Assembly: GCA_047967505.1 (NCBI GenBank)
Contig: CM106538.1
Source: Dipteris shenzhenensis
Lineage: Eukaryota > Polypodiophyta > Polypodiopsida > Gleicheniales
Strand: one strand, 5' to 3'
Length of the DNA: 64,000 nucleotides
A program made the position numbers and the translations under genes. The notes under the pieces were generated by a model. It was given only the letters and a program-made list of their open reading frames with translations. It was not told where the DNA came from and did not search any database. Positions 30,882 to 44,209 of the stretch are shown here, piece by piece (positions within the stretch are counted from its first letter, which is position 1; each line of letters starts with the position of its first letter).

Positions 30882-33229
30882 TGAAGAACATCTGTGAAGA
30901 AGCCAGTCAACGCTGTTTTGAAACATGTTGGATATATCTAGTTCATACAGTGCTGGATTGGTTGAGAGGACTTGTAAATAGTCTTTCAAACTAACAGGTG
31001 GTCAGTACATGATGTTTTTCAAGACCATACCATTGCATGGAAAGCATCTCAATATTGGTGCAAACAAATGTGACAGCATTTGGACACATACCTGTAAAGG
31101 ATAATCTATTGGTTTGAAGTATGATTAGGTGTTGATGCTTTACTTGTGTGCTTTTGTAATTAAAGAAGCTCAAATCTCTCTACATGCTATAGATTCTTTA
31201 CTCTTATTCCCTTACATTAGCCTGTTGTGAGGAATGTTGATAAGCAAGAAATATTCAAAGTCATTACATGAAGTAGTTTTTTACATGGTTCTAAATGGAT
31301 CTTTTGCAACCTTCAGAATGATCTTTGAAACAGACGAACTGAAATTCAAGTAAATTTTTCGAGGTAAATGTCTCCCGTTTTTGTAGTAAAAATCATTGGC
31401 ATATGTCTCTACTACAAATGGCTTACTAGGTCTATCATGGCCAGCAATGGTGTTCAATATGTTTAATTCATTTTTTATGAAGAATTCAGGGAGGTCCATG
31501 GTGGCATTTAGAGTTAGTGCACCTCCAATTTACAAACTTTCTAGCATTGCTTAGTTTGTAAAAATTAGGATTGAAGAGAGGGAATCCCTTAATGTTAAGA
31601 AAATGCCCTTCAATTCATGTAACCTCTAGCAAGTATACACTTCACAACTACAAATAATTGAGGCTAAGTGGGATTGATCTGATTCATTATGATGCCCACG
31701 TGACAAGGCCTCCAAGTGGAGCATGTCATGATATCTTGTGTACATGAGGTTTCCAACCCTAGATGTTAGAGATGATAATTATGTAATGAACAGATGCTTA
31801 ATACAACACCCAAGTCAGTCTAATTTATACTTTAATGCTATATAGTTCATTACGCTATTGGTTGCATAATGGCCATGGCAACCTCTTAGTATGCATGTAG
31901 AAATTCCAATGCATGCTACATGAACTAATGCATACTAGTGCTAATCAAAGTCAATCAAATGGAATACTTTGGTACTCAAATGGTGACTTTGGAATATGGC
32001 CCACATCAGTGAGGTTGCTTGTAGGATGCCTTGGATTTTTGTACAAATGCATGGGATTGCAAGAAAACATTGGAACCTCATTACTAAAGATGGACACCTA
32101 CTCATAGCCTTTTAGCAATCATGAGTAGAGAAGAGTCATCTCTACAAAGGGAGTTGATGGATTGCAATAGCACCAATGATTTGGGATTTTGAAGCTCAAG
32201 ATGAGCTTGGCTAGGCAAGAGTCACCAAATGTTGGAAAAATCTTGAGTCGAGAGAAGAGTAAGTTAAATTTGAGTGGAAAACATAACTTTTTCCTTGACC
32301 TTGGAGTGCATTTCATTTGGAGTGGCACCTTGGAGCTTGTGGGGAGTGATTACCTATATATTGGGGACAGAAGATTGAACGACATCCTAGCCAAAAACAT
32401 AGGACCTTTCTTTTATTCATTGTTTAATACCATAAAAAACAACTTAAGATAGTCTCAAATAGACTCAAACATGAGAGATTGTATGTGAGAGAATCCAACT
32501 GTCTATTTATTTTGGATGCATTATATCTAGTAAAGATTCTATAGTGGTCTATGTCAATGGTGGTGAGACAACATTGATTAGGATTTATATCTCTCCTTGA
32601 CCATTTGCCCAGTGACCGACTTACTTATGAACATCAAGAACAAGTGCAACAACATATTAGAGGAATAAACAGCTGAATAGCATTTAAGCATATGGTGACC
32701 ATAACTTGACTAGAGGGATTGTCCACATCATGTATATTCATGACTTATCATTCTTTACAATCGATCCTAAATTCTAGGTAGGTCCTAGGACTAACAAACA
32801 ACCATTGGTGGAAGATGTAAAGCCCACCTTAGCATACAAAGGGTCATTTTGGCTCTTATCAAGCATCATTTGAGCTCAATAAATTGTGTTTCAATTACCA
32901 TTTACTATAAGGTTGTCCTCTTGATAGGGTCCTTAGTGGGTCTTTAGGGGTCTTCACCTTGTAGTTGCTCATTCATCATGTAGTGCAACTCTTATTTGAG
33001 GTCATTCTTGTATGATGAGAGAAGTTTGGCTGCTTTGGACTGTAAGGGAGGTGATGGAGAGGAGATAACACATCATTTAGTATCAAAGACTAGCTAGGGA
33101 GGGAAGATTCATAGGTCCCCTTATCTCATCCAATATAAACATCATTCTACTCCTCTTGAGGCCACTCTAACTCCTTCATTCCACCCTTGAGGTGTTTTTT
33201 TATATTCAAACGGCCCCCAAGAAAAGAGT
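30882..33229. other. 3' flank of rsmI; no further gene recognised
   Basis: The 3' UTR probably ends within the first few hundred bases. A 72-codon minus frame at 31281-31499 and an 87-codon plus frame at 32189-32452 match nothing I recognise. The rest is AT-rich and looks intergenic. Confidence 0.4.
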
Positions 33230-34610
33230 GTCCAAGATGGAGCTTGATATCAAGGAAATCAATGTTGATGAAGCATCCATCTAAATTTAAGTTGAAGATG
33301 GGCATTTAGCTCTCCAACAACAAGTCTCTTGCCTTAAGAAGGAGATGGGTGAACAGGTGGACTAGCTAGCTCACTCTTTGGAAACCCAATTACAAGAGGG
33401 ACTAGAAAAAATTCACGTGAAACTCAACTCTCATGCTCTCCCTTTCTCATGAAGTACCAAATGGATCAAGCAATGGTGGAGTTGACATTCTCAACAAAGG
33501 CAATGGCAACTCTTTACTACAAGGAGGATACTCTCATCTTGGAGGCTCCCATTGAACTTCTCAAGGAACTAGCTTGGCCAAGTTCTTCAAAGTTAATAAA
33601 GCCTTGCACTATACTGCACCTTGAACCTCGATAAGTTGGATCAAAGGGAGAAGAGGCTCTCTCTCTACTTCAAGTCTTGACCTTTTGTTGAGGTAGACAA
33701 GCTATACCTTAGCTCCATTAAGCTCACCAAGGGATCCACCCAATGGTGTTGCCATGTTCAAAGCAAGATTTGAATAGGTCTTCATCCTCCTATCATGGGA
33801 GGCAATGGTTGAAGCTATGAACATGAAATGTATACCTTTGCGGTACAAGTGTAAGCACTCCATAAATTTTTAATACAAGGGGTGGGAAACTCATTTAATT
33901 ATTATTTTTATACAAGGGGTGGGCAACTCCTTTTGAAGAAAAGGGTGGAAGACTCTAAGGAAAGCCTCATCATCAAGCATGTGGGAGGTCCATTTCTCAC
34001 ATTCACAAAGAAAAGGATTTATTGTCTTCCAAGGCTTTGAATGAAGGTTGCTTGATGGTAAAAAGAGTAGCAAGGAAGTTGGGTCCTAAATTTGACCATT
34101 CTTGCAAGTCCTATCCCTCAAGCTCTTCCAAGATGCAGAAAAGATATAAAATACTTTCCTCAAATTGGAGGTGACTCCAACAATTGGTGACCCCATGCGG
34201 AGTAAGAGAAATTTTTTTTGCACTCACAAAGAAAAGGTAGGACACTTTGAGAAAGAATGGAAGATAAAATATCATTATCTAGATCAATATCAAGTTAATA
34301 CTCGTCTCGAATAGATGACTCAAGCTTAACATGTCCATAGATTTTCTCCTCCAATTGATCTTCCTTCATATTTAAGCGAGGCATTCTCCATCACTAGAGG
34401 ACAAGTCAAGCAAACATTGGTGACCATCATCTTTGACAATGGAAGTCAAAAGAACTTAATCTTGTCAAACTTGGTAAAGATTTTTGATGGACAACAAAAA
34501 GTACAACAATGGAGATGATAAAAAATATTGGGTAAGTTTTGCTATCTCAACTTTTCAAGATAAATCTTTGTTTGACATGGTTGAAATGGATTATAGGGAC
34601 TTGCTTTTGG
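33230..34610 (+). pseudogene. Decayed LTR-retroelement gag and protease
   Basis: Frames broken by many stops suggest gag: 'VDKLYLSSIKLTKGSTQW' at about 33690-33745, in the position of the L...A..WW motif. A Cys/His knuckle-like stretch follows at 34215-34270 (CTHKEKVGHFEKE) and a protease-like 'TLVTIIFDNGSQKNLILSNL' at 34415-34475 (D-x-G-S-x-x-N). The spacing of the three fits gypsy-type gag-protease, but each match is weak. Confidence 0.4.
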
Positions 34611-34678
34611 GCATGCCCTATTAGTATTATCGATAGATCGGCCATCTATGTGGCCAAAGAGAATGTATACAAATTTGG

Positions 34679-34915
34679 TCAAGGATGGACATAGCTATTC
34701 CTTGCAACATGTTCTGTCCACAATTTTCTTAATTTAGCCTATCAATGTTACAAGCTCATGAAGAGGGTTGGTCATTTCTCTATCATCTGTTCAAGGATGC
34801 ACGTAGCTATTCCTTGCAATTTGCAACATGTCCTGTCCACAATTTTCTTATTTTATCCCGATTCCCATCAATGCCAGAAGCTCATGAAGAGGGTTGGTTA
34901 TTTCTCCATCATCTT
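34679..34915 (+). repeat. Diverged tandem duplication (111 and 126 bp)
   Basis: Both units start TCAAGGATG and share 'tagctattccttgcaa', 'tgtccacaattttctta' and 'agctcatgaagagggttgg'. They differ by a 9-bp and a 7-bp insertion. Confidence 0.8.
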
Positions 34916-37900
34916 TCTTAGAGAAGACCCTCGATTTGAAACGCTAACTTAGAAATTTTATCTTGAGAGAAGGAGCCTCTGTCCTCATTGTTGCCACTTT
35001 GGGCCTTCTCTTGATCTTGCTTGTTGTGTTTCTTAGACACCTGTACACTGCCCTTCTCCTCAGGTCATTGGTCACTCCCTCCTTCCTCACCACTATTAGC
35101 ACTAGATGGCCCTACTCCACCACCCATGTGGGGATGGTGTTCGCCTGCTATACTTCACCCAAAGTGAGCCGATGGTGCAGTATGCACAAGTGAGGTGCAA
35201 GCTTATATATAGTGTGCTTAGCCCCTTAAGCTGTGTTTTAAAAGTCCTATCAAAGGTAGATAAATGATCTACCTAATCATCATAGAAGATCGTGATGATC
35301 CACACAATGTGTTTTCGAGGCACATAACCAACACTTTTCTTTAAACCAAAAACAAAAAACATTAGACCACTTGGGGACCTTCATCTAGGGCTTTATTAAC
35401 CAAGTATCCCTGAGAGGAGGAGTAGTTGTTTGTCCCAAAATACTCATGGCAGTGTTCGTTTGCTACCAATGGACCTGGTGCTACCAGAGTCTTCAGCTAG
35501 AATACTTCCCCCAGCAAAGTTATGAATAACTGAATGTGCACATCTTGAATGGTGATGCTGTGGTCTTCTTCATCATAGGAGTCTAGTATCTCATCCACAA
35601 GTGCCTTGTTCCAGACTTCTGCCCATGGAAGCTTAGCAAACTTCAGTAATTTGTTGGGCTTCAGGATCCCCTTGATGACATCATTTGTTGAAAAGTATGT
35701 GATGGGATGAGGGGGCACAACCCTTGAAGGTGCCCTGTGCCTCTTATGATGTAGTTTGGGATCTATGTTCCTCCATGATCACGAGTATAGTATAGGCTGC
35801 AAAACGGATTAGACTAGAGATGGGAGTGAGGGTAATAAAACCTAAGGGGGGGATGAAAACAACCATGAAAATGATGCAAGGGTAAGAGATGAATACAAGT
35901 GTAAGTGATAGAGATGGTGAATGAAGAAAGTGGAGTGTGGATGACAAATGGCTAAAGATGGACATCTTGTCACTTGAGGGGCTGCATGATTTAGTAAAAC
36001 ACCCCCTTCTTGAGTATCATCAACTCAAATTAATGTCCTCATAATCCTCAAATTTCCATGTGGCAAAAGGTTGAACCAACCTTGTAGCATGGATTCTCAT
36101 CTTTCTAGCGCCACTAGTGGGTGCCAATGCATCCATGTATAGTAAGTGTATTTTTCTATCCTTCAAGCCCAAATGTGTTCCCTTAATCTTTTGCACTCAT
36201 TCTTTTTCTTTCTTTGGTTTCTTCTCTATGGCCCATTGAACGTGGCTATATATACATCTTTTCAAACCTTTTGGGTCTCAACTAGCTTACAAAGTGATTC
36301 TTGTAGTGCCTATCATTCCAAGTCCAATTCACATTGCTCCAAGTCCAATGCAGTTCTTCTCATTCCAAGTCCAATGCTTGTCGCTTCAATTCCAATGCAT
36401 CGGCTTTATCATGAATATCCTTGTTTTGCCTTTAAAGCTCCTATATAGAATTATTCATTGCAACAATGGTGCTATAGCGTGGCCTATTCCATTACATCTA
36501 TCTCTTCTACTTTCTACCATGTTGAAGTCTCGCTGCCGTAGCCAGGCATCAAAAGGTTATGGTTGAAGTGATGGGAGGTAAAGCCACACATGGAAGAATA
36601 ATGCACATTGTTATTGCTTTGAATCTTCTAAATACACAAGAAAAGGTTAAAAGTTACCCTTGTCCTAAAAAAAAATCTACTAATGTTTTCTCCCTCTTCT
36701 TCCTCCCTAAGTTATCCCCCTTTCCTGGCTCTATATATATATACCCAATCTTTTTTATCTCTCTTAATCAAGTTTTTGGCCCCTTATCCTAGATTCATGG
36801 ACAGGTGTTGCTATTGCTAAGGATAGAAAGAGAGAGAGGCATGGTGCAAAATGGCAGTGTAAAACAAACATGCAGGCTACTAAAAGGCAATGTTAACATC
36901 AGTTTCCATGAATCTATTCCTTTATTTCCTAGCAAGAGAAGAAACCTTACAATGAGAGGGTCATATCATTTTATACATATTTATGCCACTACCCATGCTT
37001 TCCATGCCACCAACCTACCTTAACTCACTTAGCCACCCACTCCCACATTTCCCATGCTACCATCACATATGCCTGGCATCATCCTACCAATCTTTGCCTA
37101 CATGTATAGAACTATGCCTAGCATCATCCTAGCAATCTCTGCCTACACATACAGAGCTATGCCATTTGACCCCATGGTCATTGTTCAGCAATAGTCACTT
37201 TTGGGGATCCCTTTTTAGCTTGTCGCATTCATTTTGAGGCTTCAAGACCAACGAGAAGCATAGAGGGAAGTACCAATAACAGTAACATTTCCATCACACT
37301 GTCCATCCCCATGACCGTTGAATAGGCCTAGAAGGACACAATAAAGTTAAGGTTGACAAAGCATTCAAGATTTGAGAAATTGCAAGAAAGTAATGGTTGC
37401 CCTTATGGGACACCCTAACAAAGGTGACAAAAGGCTAATACATACAGATTACAAAAGGATAAGTAGTCTAAAGATCCAAAGGGATTGTTATACAAAAGTG
37501 ATGAAGCTCTGTAGTGCCAAAGTGGATAGATCTTTCTAGCTACTGCTTTGTGAATGCTAAGATCCATTGTACCCTCAGTTCCATGGTCAAACCACATATC
37601 TCTTCTGGCAACAACTCTCATAGCTCAAAAGCACAAAGATGCAACTTGAAATAAAGTTGGGGCAAGTTTTTATCCTCAATATTAAACTAACATCATAGCT
37701 GAATCCAGGTTCTTTAACCAAATGATGAAAGGAGCCAATGGCTAGACAATGTTCCCACAAGATAACATGCTCGAGCAAGTGGATGAAGGAATGGGTGAAG
37801 CAATGAGCACAACAAACCCACCAATCCATGTCATCTATTGAGCACCACTCGAGAAATAATAAAGACAAGGGATGGTGGTAGTAAGACAAAACTAATGCAT

Positions 37901-39769
37901 GCGATGCTTGAATGAAGGTTGTTAGCCATGGAGTAGATGGTTTGACAACGAAATTGGATCTTGCATAAGTGGAAAATATTAGAGTCTAAGATTCAATATT
38001 CAATCATTGAAAAGGTGATAGGTAGTACCTCCCACCTTAGTTAATTAAGTGCTAGAATCTTCCTATATATAAATAGTCCACAACTCAAAGTAGGAGAGTT
38101 CCATCATGTTGGCATAAAGATTTGAGCCCATTGAGTGCATCTATGTGCTGCTATATCTAGTAGCTTGGCCATATGTAATAAAATTTGCACTTAAGGATAT
38201 ACACTATCTACCACTCGTTCTCTTACTCAGTCATTTTTTACTTACACACCATGACTTGCATCCATTGCACATCATTCACAAATGCTTGCCATCAAAAGCC
38301 ACTCATTCCCCATTTGGAAACCTCGAATTGCCCCACCACCTAGACAAACAAAGGGTCTACATGACAAGCACTAAGTGATACTATAGTGCACATTCAATGT
38401 TAGGAGTTTGGAGCTAACACATTCAACATTAACACCACCCGATTCTACAACAAAGGGCCTTTGTGAAAAGCACCAAGTGATATCATAGCACAAATTCAAT
38501 GTTAGGAGTTTAGAGCTAACATATTTAACAATAACAACAGCCCATTCTACAATGGATATTTACTTATTACTCAGATATGGGCATGTGCATGTGGGTAGGC
38601 CCAATGTAAACTAGCAGTGCATTTGTCCATGCTTTAATACAAGATCATGATGAAGCAGGTAGCAATGCCCCAACCTACATCACCCATGATCTGCACCAAG
38701 GACATTTGACCTAAGCCAGACCCCCTACCAGCAACAATGAGCATAGAACAACCTTGGCCCCCATTGAGCATAGTGTGGCCCTCGATTCCAAAAGAGAAAC
38801 TAGTGGCTTGACTAATTGGGCAATAAGATTCAAGGAAAAGATACCCAAAAGTGACAAATCAAGTAGCCAATTGGTCTAAGAGTGGCCAAGGGAAGCAAAA
38901 ACTCCTCCAAAGTAAAGGAAATCAAGCTCCTTAAGCTACCCCTTGATACAAGACCGTTTGAACAAATCTACACAATTGTGACCAAGATGAAGATCAAGTT
39001 ATGTTGACTCAATAGTTGCATTTGCATGCATGATATAAAGGTTCTGAAGGAGCAACATCTATTCTACTTCAACCCAATACAACTCAAACGAGGCCAAATC
39101 AAAGAGACATGAGGCCAGATTAGTAACGAGGGATCTAGAGCATTGTGGGCTTTGCAACATATAACCACACTCTAGGTGCCTCGCCAAGTGTAGGTGCAAG
39201 AGTAGCAAGTGATCATGGAGTGCATTGTAGCATTAGAGATGCCCACATCAAAGCCGTAGCCCAAATACATCACAAGTCTCTTCAAATAGATTTCTCAATA
39301 TGGTTACAATTGATAGATGTTGGTCAAGTAGCCAGCAAATAGGTGCAGTTAAAATTTGCACATAACAACATTATTCATGAGGAAGTGGTACATGTGATTG
39401 AGCAATGTAAGGAAAATTTGTGGATGTACCTAGATGCTCCAATTGGGATATTAATACCATCTTCCCTTAGCCACCCAAATTCACATTTGTAGAAGCAAAT
39501 CCCATTGCCCCCTTTATTCCCTCTGAGCCAGACCCCATTGTGTTAGGCATCTTGATTGATAAACCTTTATGATACAACTTTACAATGAGAAAAAAGAAGG
39601 AGCGCGACCGAGGTAGCAGGCCACAGGTCCAAGAGGTCTGCGCAGCCAAGGCCTGGCTGGTATAGGGAAGGCTATTTCCTGGTCCTAACAACATGTTCAT
39701 GATTCTAGAATGCCCAGTCGTCTTCAACAGTATCATCAAATAACAAACCCGCTACCTCTTATGTTGATA
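34916..39769. other. No gene recognised
   Basis: Short frames only. The best is 73 codons on the minus strand at 35497-35718, with an acidic, helical-looking composition and no family that I can name. A short direct repeat built on 'ttccaagtccaat' occurs about four times at 36308-36395. Confidence 0.4.
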
Positions 39770-40673
39770 GAGTCTCATTTGCAACACATGCCTTGTCTTT
39801 TGCCTTATGTGCTTCATCCTTTTGCTTTTTGAAACATTGTCGTTCAAAATGACCTAGCTTACCGTAGTAATTACAAGTTTGTTCTTCCTTTCTCTTACCT
39901 TTCAAGGCATAGGCATGTTCACCAAGTGAGAATATAGTGACTCCTCACTCAACAGCATGGCCACACAACCAAGATAGTCTGTATCATCATCTCATCAAAG
40001 AATCTTAATAGTATCATGATATTTTAGAGGGTTGGCTCTTTAGAAGAATGGCCTTCTTATCTTCATCTTCTACTTTGGACCCCACATTGTTGATTTGCTT
40101 CAAGAGAGACTACATGTGGAAGAAAGACTTCCAAGCTCTCTATTTCCTCCATTTTCAAATCAAAAAGCTCTTGCTTCAGCATGGCTTTCGAATGTTTCAT
40201 ACATACACTGGACAGTGTTTTGAGAATAACCCAGTTCTCTGCTATAATCTTTCCAACATCAATATGATGAAAATATTATGTCCCCAGTGCTTGTCATATA
40301 ATCCCAATGGCTTTCTCATTCTTATTTTCCCAGACTAGAATCTTCTCACCTTCATGTCCTCCACCCTTAGCTGTACTAGTGGCTACCATGCTCCAGAGTC
40401 CTTTTTGCATTCGATACAGACGTGTTGTTAACTGCTACCAGGAAGGAAAATTATGACCATTGAACTGCACAATTGTTCCCAAACCAACTTTGTCATTCTT
40501 TATAAAATCCATTTTTCTAAATGTGTTCTGGGCAGCCAAGAAAAGAACACACTCGTCGGCTAGCAGTTCTATCAAGCCCCTAAGACGTCTTCAAATACTG
40601 GTCCTCAGCCTCTTTGTTTTCTAGGATAGAGTTAGATCGTTGGTGCAAAGGTTCACAACATGGCACTTCTTTG
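39770..40673 (-). pseudogene. Decayed Ty1/copia gag, minus strand
   Basis: Directly behind the primer site at 40674, the minus strand gives broken frames with the spacing and composition of a copia gag helical domain. Examples are 'KAMLKQELFDLKMEEIESLE' near 40120-40180 and 'LLRFFDEMMIQ' near 39990. A knuckle-like stretch follows around 39830-39880. Matches are weak, and position supports the call more than sequence does. Confidence 0.4.
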
Positions 40674-40686
40674 CTCTGATACCAAT
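40674..40686 (-). promoter_or_regulatory. Copia primer-binding site (initiator tRNA-Met)
   Basis: The minus strand reads TGGTATCAGAGC two bases inside the LTR end CCAACA. It is the second such site in the window (compare 4818-4830). Confidence 0.7.
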
Positions 40687-41310
40687 TGTTGGCATTGGTG
40701 CTTGATTTAATGATAAAATTACCCAATCCTTTGCATGAAGAGACCAAAGCTACATACAAATTACACGTTGCACAAAAAGACCACAAGATCACATGTGACA
40801 AGAGAACACGAAAATATAGAAATTTATTGACAAAAAGCTACGTATACCCCTACCGAGTTTGTAGCAAAATTTACAAAGACAATGAAGACTCTCTATAAGT
40901 CCCTATAACCATGTATCAGTAGGTACTCTATTCTCAAATGCTAGACAACACAACTAATGACTCTCATGGAGTTGGAGTGGACAAAAGGACCGACATCCTT
41001 TGCTCCCTAGTATCCTATAGAAGTCATGAGAAGCCATTGCCTGAAACCGCCGTGCTACATTGCCTTCATGCATAGGCTAGCCAAACACTTGAATGACCCA
41101 ATCACATATATAGTCTCCACGTCGTCAAACATAGAACCGCCAACCATCATGTAGAGTGCTAACCTTAGACCTCCCCATGAGGGAGTATTATAGCCAATCC
41201 TAACAAAATAGGATCCTCTCCATTGGTTGGTCCCAGGAGGTAGGTCAATCCACTTCAAACTCACCTGATGCAGTGCTTTATCCAGGCCTTGTAAGTGATA
41301 AATCGTGACA
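40687..41310 (-). repeat. Copia 5' LTR, minus strand (624 bp)
   Basis: Read on the minus strand it begins TGTCACGATTTATCACTT at 41310 and ends GCCAACA at 40687, next to the primer site. The partner LTR was not found. Confidence 0.55.
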
Positions 41311-41367
41311 CAATTTCATGGAAGAAGGTGGTATTGAATTACGACGGAGTGAATATAGCAAACCACC

Positions 41368-41430
41368 ATGGAGCTCACTAGATTTCTAGTGCTTGCTCTG
41401 CTGCTGGTGGCCATGCAGAAGATCAAGTAG
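41368..41430 (+). CDS. 20-codon frame resembling a signal peptide
   Basis: ATG in good context (ACCATGG) is followed by MELTRFLVLALLLVAMQKIK and TAG. A basic start and a Leu/Val/Ala core are typical of a secretion signal. It may be exon 1 of a dead gene or a chance frame. It lies 58 bp outside the copia LTR. Confidence 0.2.
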   Translation: MELTRFLVLALLLVAMQKIK

Positions 41431-43117
41431 ACTAGGAATGCTGCACTGCCTCATGAGAGAGAGAACTACAACATGAGGAGATAAATGCAGAGATTCAGTT
41501 TGCTAAATCTGGGACTTTTTCCCACATAAAGAAAAATCAATCCTTGCTCATTCGATGCCTTGCACTTTGGCAACCGCGTCTACCTTCATTGTCGATGAGA
41601 CCTCATTTTCCCATTGATTCTATTATTCTATGGGAGCTTCAATGTACGAGATGGAGATCAACTTGTGATGATACTCATCCTCATCATTTGTGTCCTCACA
41701 AAAGGTGGCAAAGTCTCGTTGTTAAAGGAGGTTTTTGAGCAATTCGGAGGCTATGTCTGTGTGTGTGTCTGCCTTAACGTCTTTTAGGGGGAGTGAGGCC
41801 AATGATAAGAAGAGCGAGCATGTCTCATTTTTCCCCACTTGTCATCTTCATTGCATGCACTTGTATTCTCAAATTTCTCAACCCTTCACTTTTCATAAAT
41901 GTCTATTCATAATTAAGTTGATTTGTAACTATATGTACGTATGTATGATCAGTGAGAGATTGCAGGGATCTAAGAGCATATGATACAAATCACAAACAGG
42001 AAAGAAAAAAGCACAACAATCAAAAAATCAATCTTAGGCTTTTGCAAATTTGGAAGGATTGATTTTTAGGGAAGGAAAGCTTCAAGCCTTTAGATCTATC
42101 CAAGATCAAGGGCCTACAATTGTACACATGGCTTAAGGAGAGCTCAAAAGACCAAAACTTCCCCTTAGGCTGCCTGCCATAAAAATCCTAGTTGGAATTC
42201 AGACTTGCCTTTAATTTTAAGGGATAGGATTTACATATTTTAGTTTGAAATTTCGGTAGTAGTATAAACTTTTATGTACTTTTATAATTCCAACTCGATT
42301 CAATCTTCATGCTACCTTTAATTTTAAAGGATGAAGAAAACTTTTTTTCGAGCACTGTTGTTCCCACGCACAGGGATGCAAGCACCTAGGTGCTAGACAA
42401 GGATAGCTTGCATGGAAGAACCACGTGTTGGAATGATTCAATCAAGGCCTTGGGGGATTGGATGGTGCCTATCTCTGTGAATTTTGCCACCACACCCAGG
42501 CTCAAATCAACATGCTCTAGCAATACACCAATTGTGAGGGGGATGAGCAATATCATAGAAAATGTGTAATGAGGTGATCCTACCCAAAGCACCACAAATC
42601 CTGAGGCTCAAATCAGCATGCCTCTAGCAAAACACCAATCATGAGGGGAATGAACAATAATATGTGACAAGGTGATGAGCAATAACATCAAAAAATGTTT
42701 TTAAATGTATAAATGGAACTTATTGTGCCCTCTAAAATTAAGAAAGGTTGTCAAGGAGTAGATCATTATTTAATTTCATGAGTGTGTTTGCTTTTTTGGT
42801 CGAAGACTTTGCAACAAAGTAGCCACAATACCAATGGAGGCTATATGGATTTTTGAGATCAAAGTTATACTTCCCCAAGGAGTATCCCAACATTGATAAG
42901 CTAGGCTAAATCAAATCATGGTAAGGTGAAAATACAAGATCTATATTAAAATTTATGGAAACGCAAGATGTGAGATGATGAAGGCACTTACAATTGGGAA
43001 TGTGTTTTCATGTAGGAGATTAGCGTACAACTTGCCAACAACACTAGCTCTAACTAGGACACATTTGATGAATCTGGTGATGCAAAAAGAATTTCACCCC
43101 TTACCCTCAGGCATAAC
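41431..43117. other. No gene recognised
   Basis: Short frames only; a related 40-bp stretch ('caaatcaacatgc...agcaa.acaccaat') occurs at about 42510 and 42610. Confidence 0.4.
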
Positions 43118-43160
43118 AACCCCCCCCCTCTCTCTCTCTCTTTATATATATATATATATG
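43118..43160 (+). repeat. (C)n(CT)n(TA)n compound microsatellite
   Basis: Nine C, then CT repeats, then TA repeats in direct succession. Confidence 0.9.
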
Positions 43161-43869
43161 GAAAGCCCATCTATCTAAAGTTGAAGGTTGACCTCTATAC
43201 ATCACCTATAGATAGATGAGCCTTAAGAATTTATTCGGTTCTTTTAAATTAGGGTCTGGATTGTTGAAATATCCATTTGGAAATTGTGGGAAAAACTCAA
43301 AAATTGGTTCAATTAGGTGGAGCCCAATCTCAATCCAATGTGCCGTGAGAGTATAAATTCAAAAAGCATGATGCATGGGTAAATTAATTAAGCTAATTTT
43401 TCTTTGGTAAGGAGTAGATACTTATGTAATAGTTTGATTCAATACCCACCTTAGGGGGATAAATCTGGCATCCTACATTTCCATAAACTTTCTTATAGTT
43501 CTTACATATTTGGAGGATCACATCTCTTAGAGTATAGAGGTCCTCTTTGAAGGAGCTTAAGCTCCACAAATTTTGGGAATCTTTTTTGATAACTTACAAA
43601 GATTATGTCTATTGAACGTCTTAGCTCTCCTACTTGGAATGCATGCACGCACGCGTATTCACAAGAGAGAATTTCTTTGTGTATGAGAGAGAGAGTGTTT
43701 GTAACAAGAGTGTGCATGTAACAAGACTATGTGCACATATGTGTGGGCAGTACGTGAGAAAGAGAAGAATGGGGAGGGATCTCATATGTTTGAGTTTTCA
43801 TGTGCATATGCATGTAAGGAAGATAATCAAGGAAGAGAGAGCACACGTGGGTGTGTGATCAAGAGAGAA

Positions 43870-44001
43870 ATATGATATGTGCACTAAGAGAGAGAGAGTG
43901 TGTGTGTGGTAGATAGATAGATAGATAGATATAAATATAATATACATACCTACACACATACATGCATACATACATACATACATACATACATATGTACGTA
44001 C

Positions 44002-44033
<32 letters not shown>

Positions 44034-44056
44034 ATAGAGAGAGAGAGAGAGAGATT
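43870..44056 (+). repeat. Compound microsatellite (GA, GATA, CATA, TG, GA)
   Basis: Successive tracts: GA/TG near 43888-43908, GATA at 43910-43930, CATA at 43960-43992, TG at 44006-44032 and GA at 44036-44055. Minus-strand frames with strings of His/Thr/Tyr are artefacts of these repeats. Confidence 0.95.
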
Positions 44057-44209
44057 GTACATGTGATAAGTGTGAGAGGTACTCAAGATAAAATACTCAT
44101 GCATAGAGTAAGCTAAGCATAGAGCCAAGGCAAGTAGTGCTTACAAGGTCCTAAAATCAATTCAAGACATTTTAAAATCCCACCTTGAGACCCAACGGAG
44201 AGGCTCTCT

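Noticed and set aside
34963-35193. 76-codon frame with a Leu-rich hydrophobic start as a membrane protein
   Set aside because: Single short frame in decayed DNA with no supporting context or homologue recognised.
43798-44128. Ser/Leu/His-rich minus-strand frames near 44 kb
   Set aside because: Simple-repeat translation (GA, CATA, TG).
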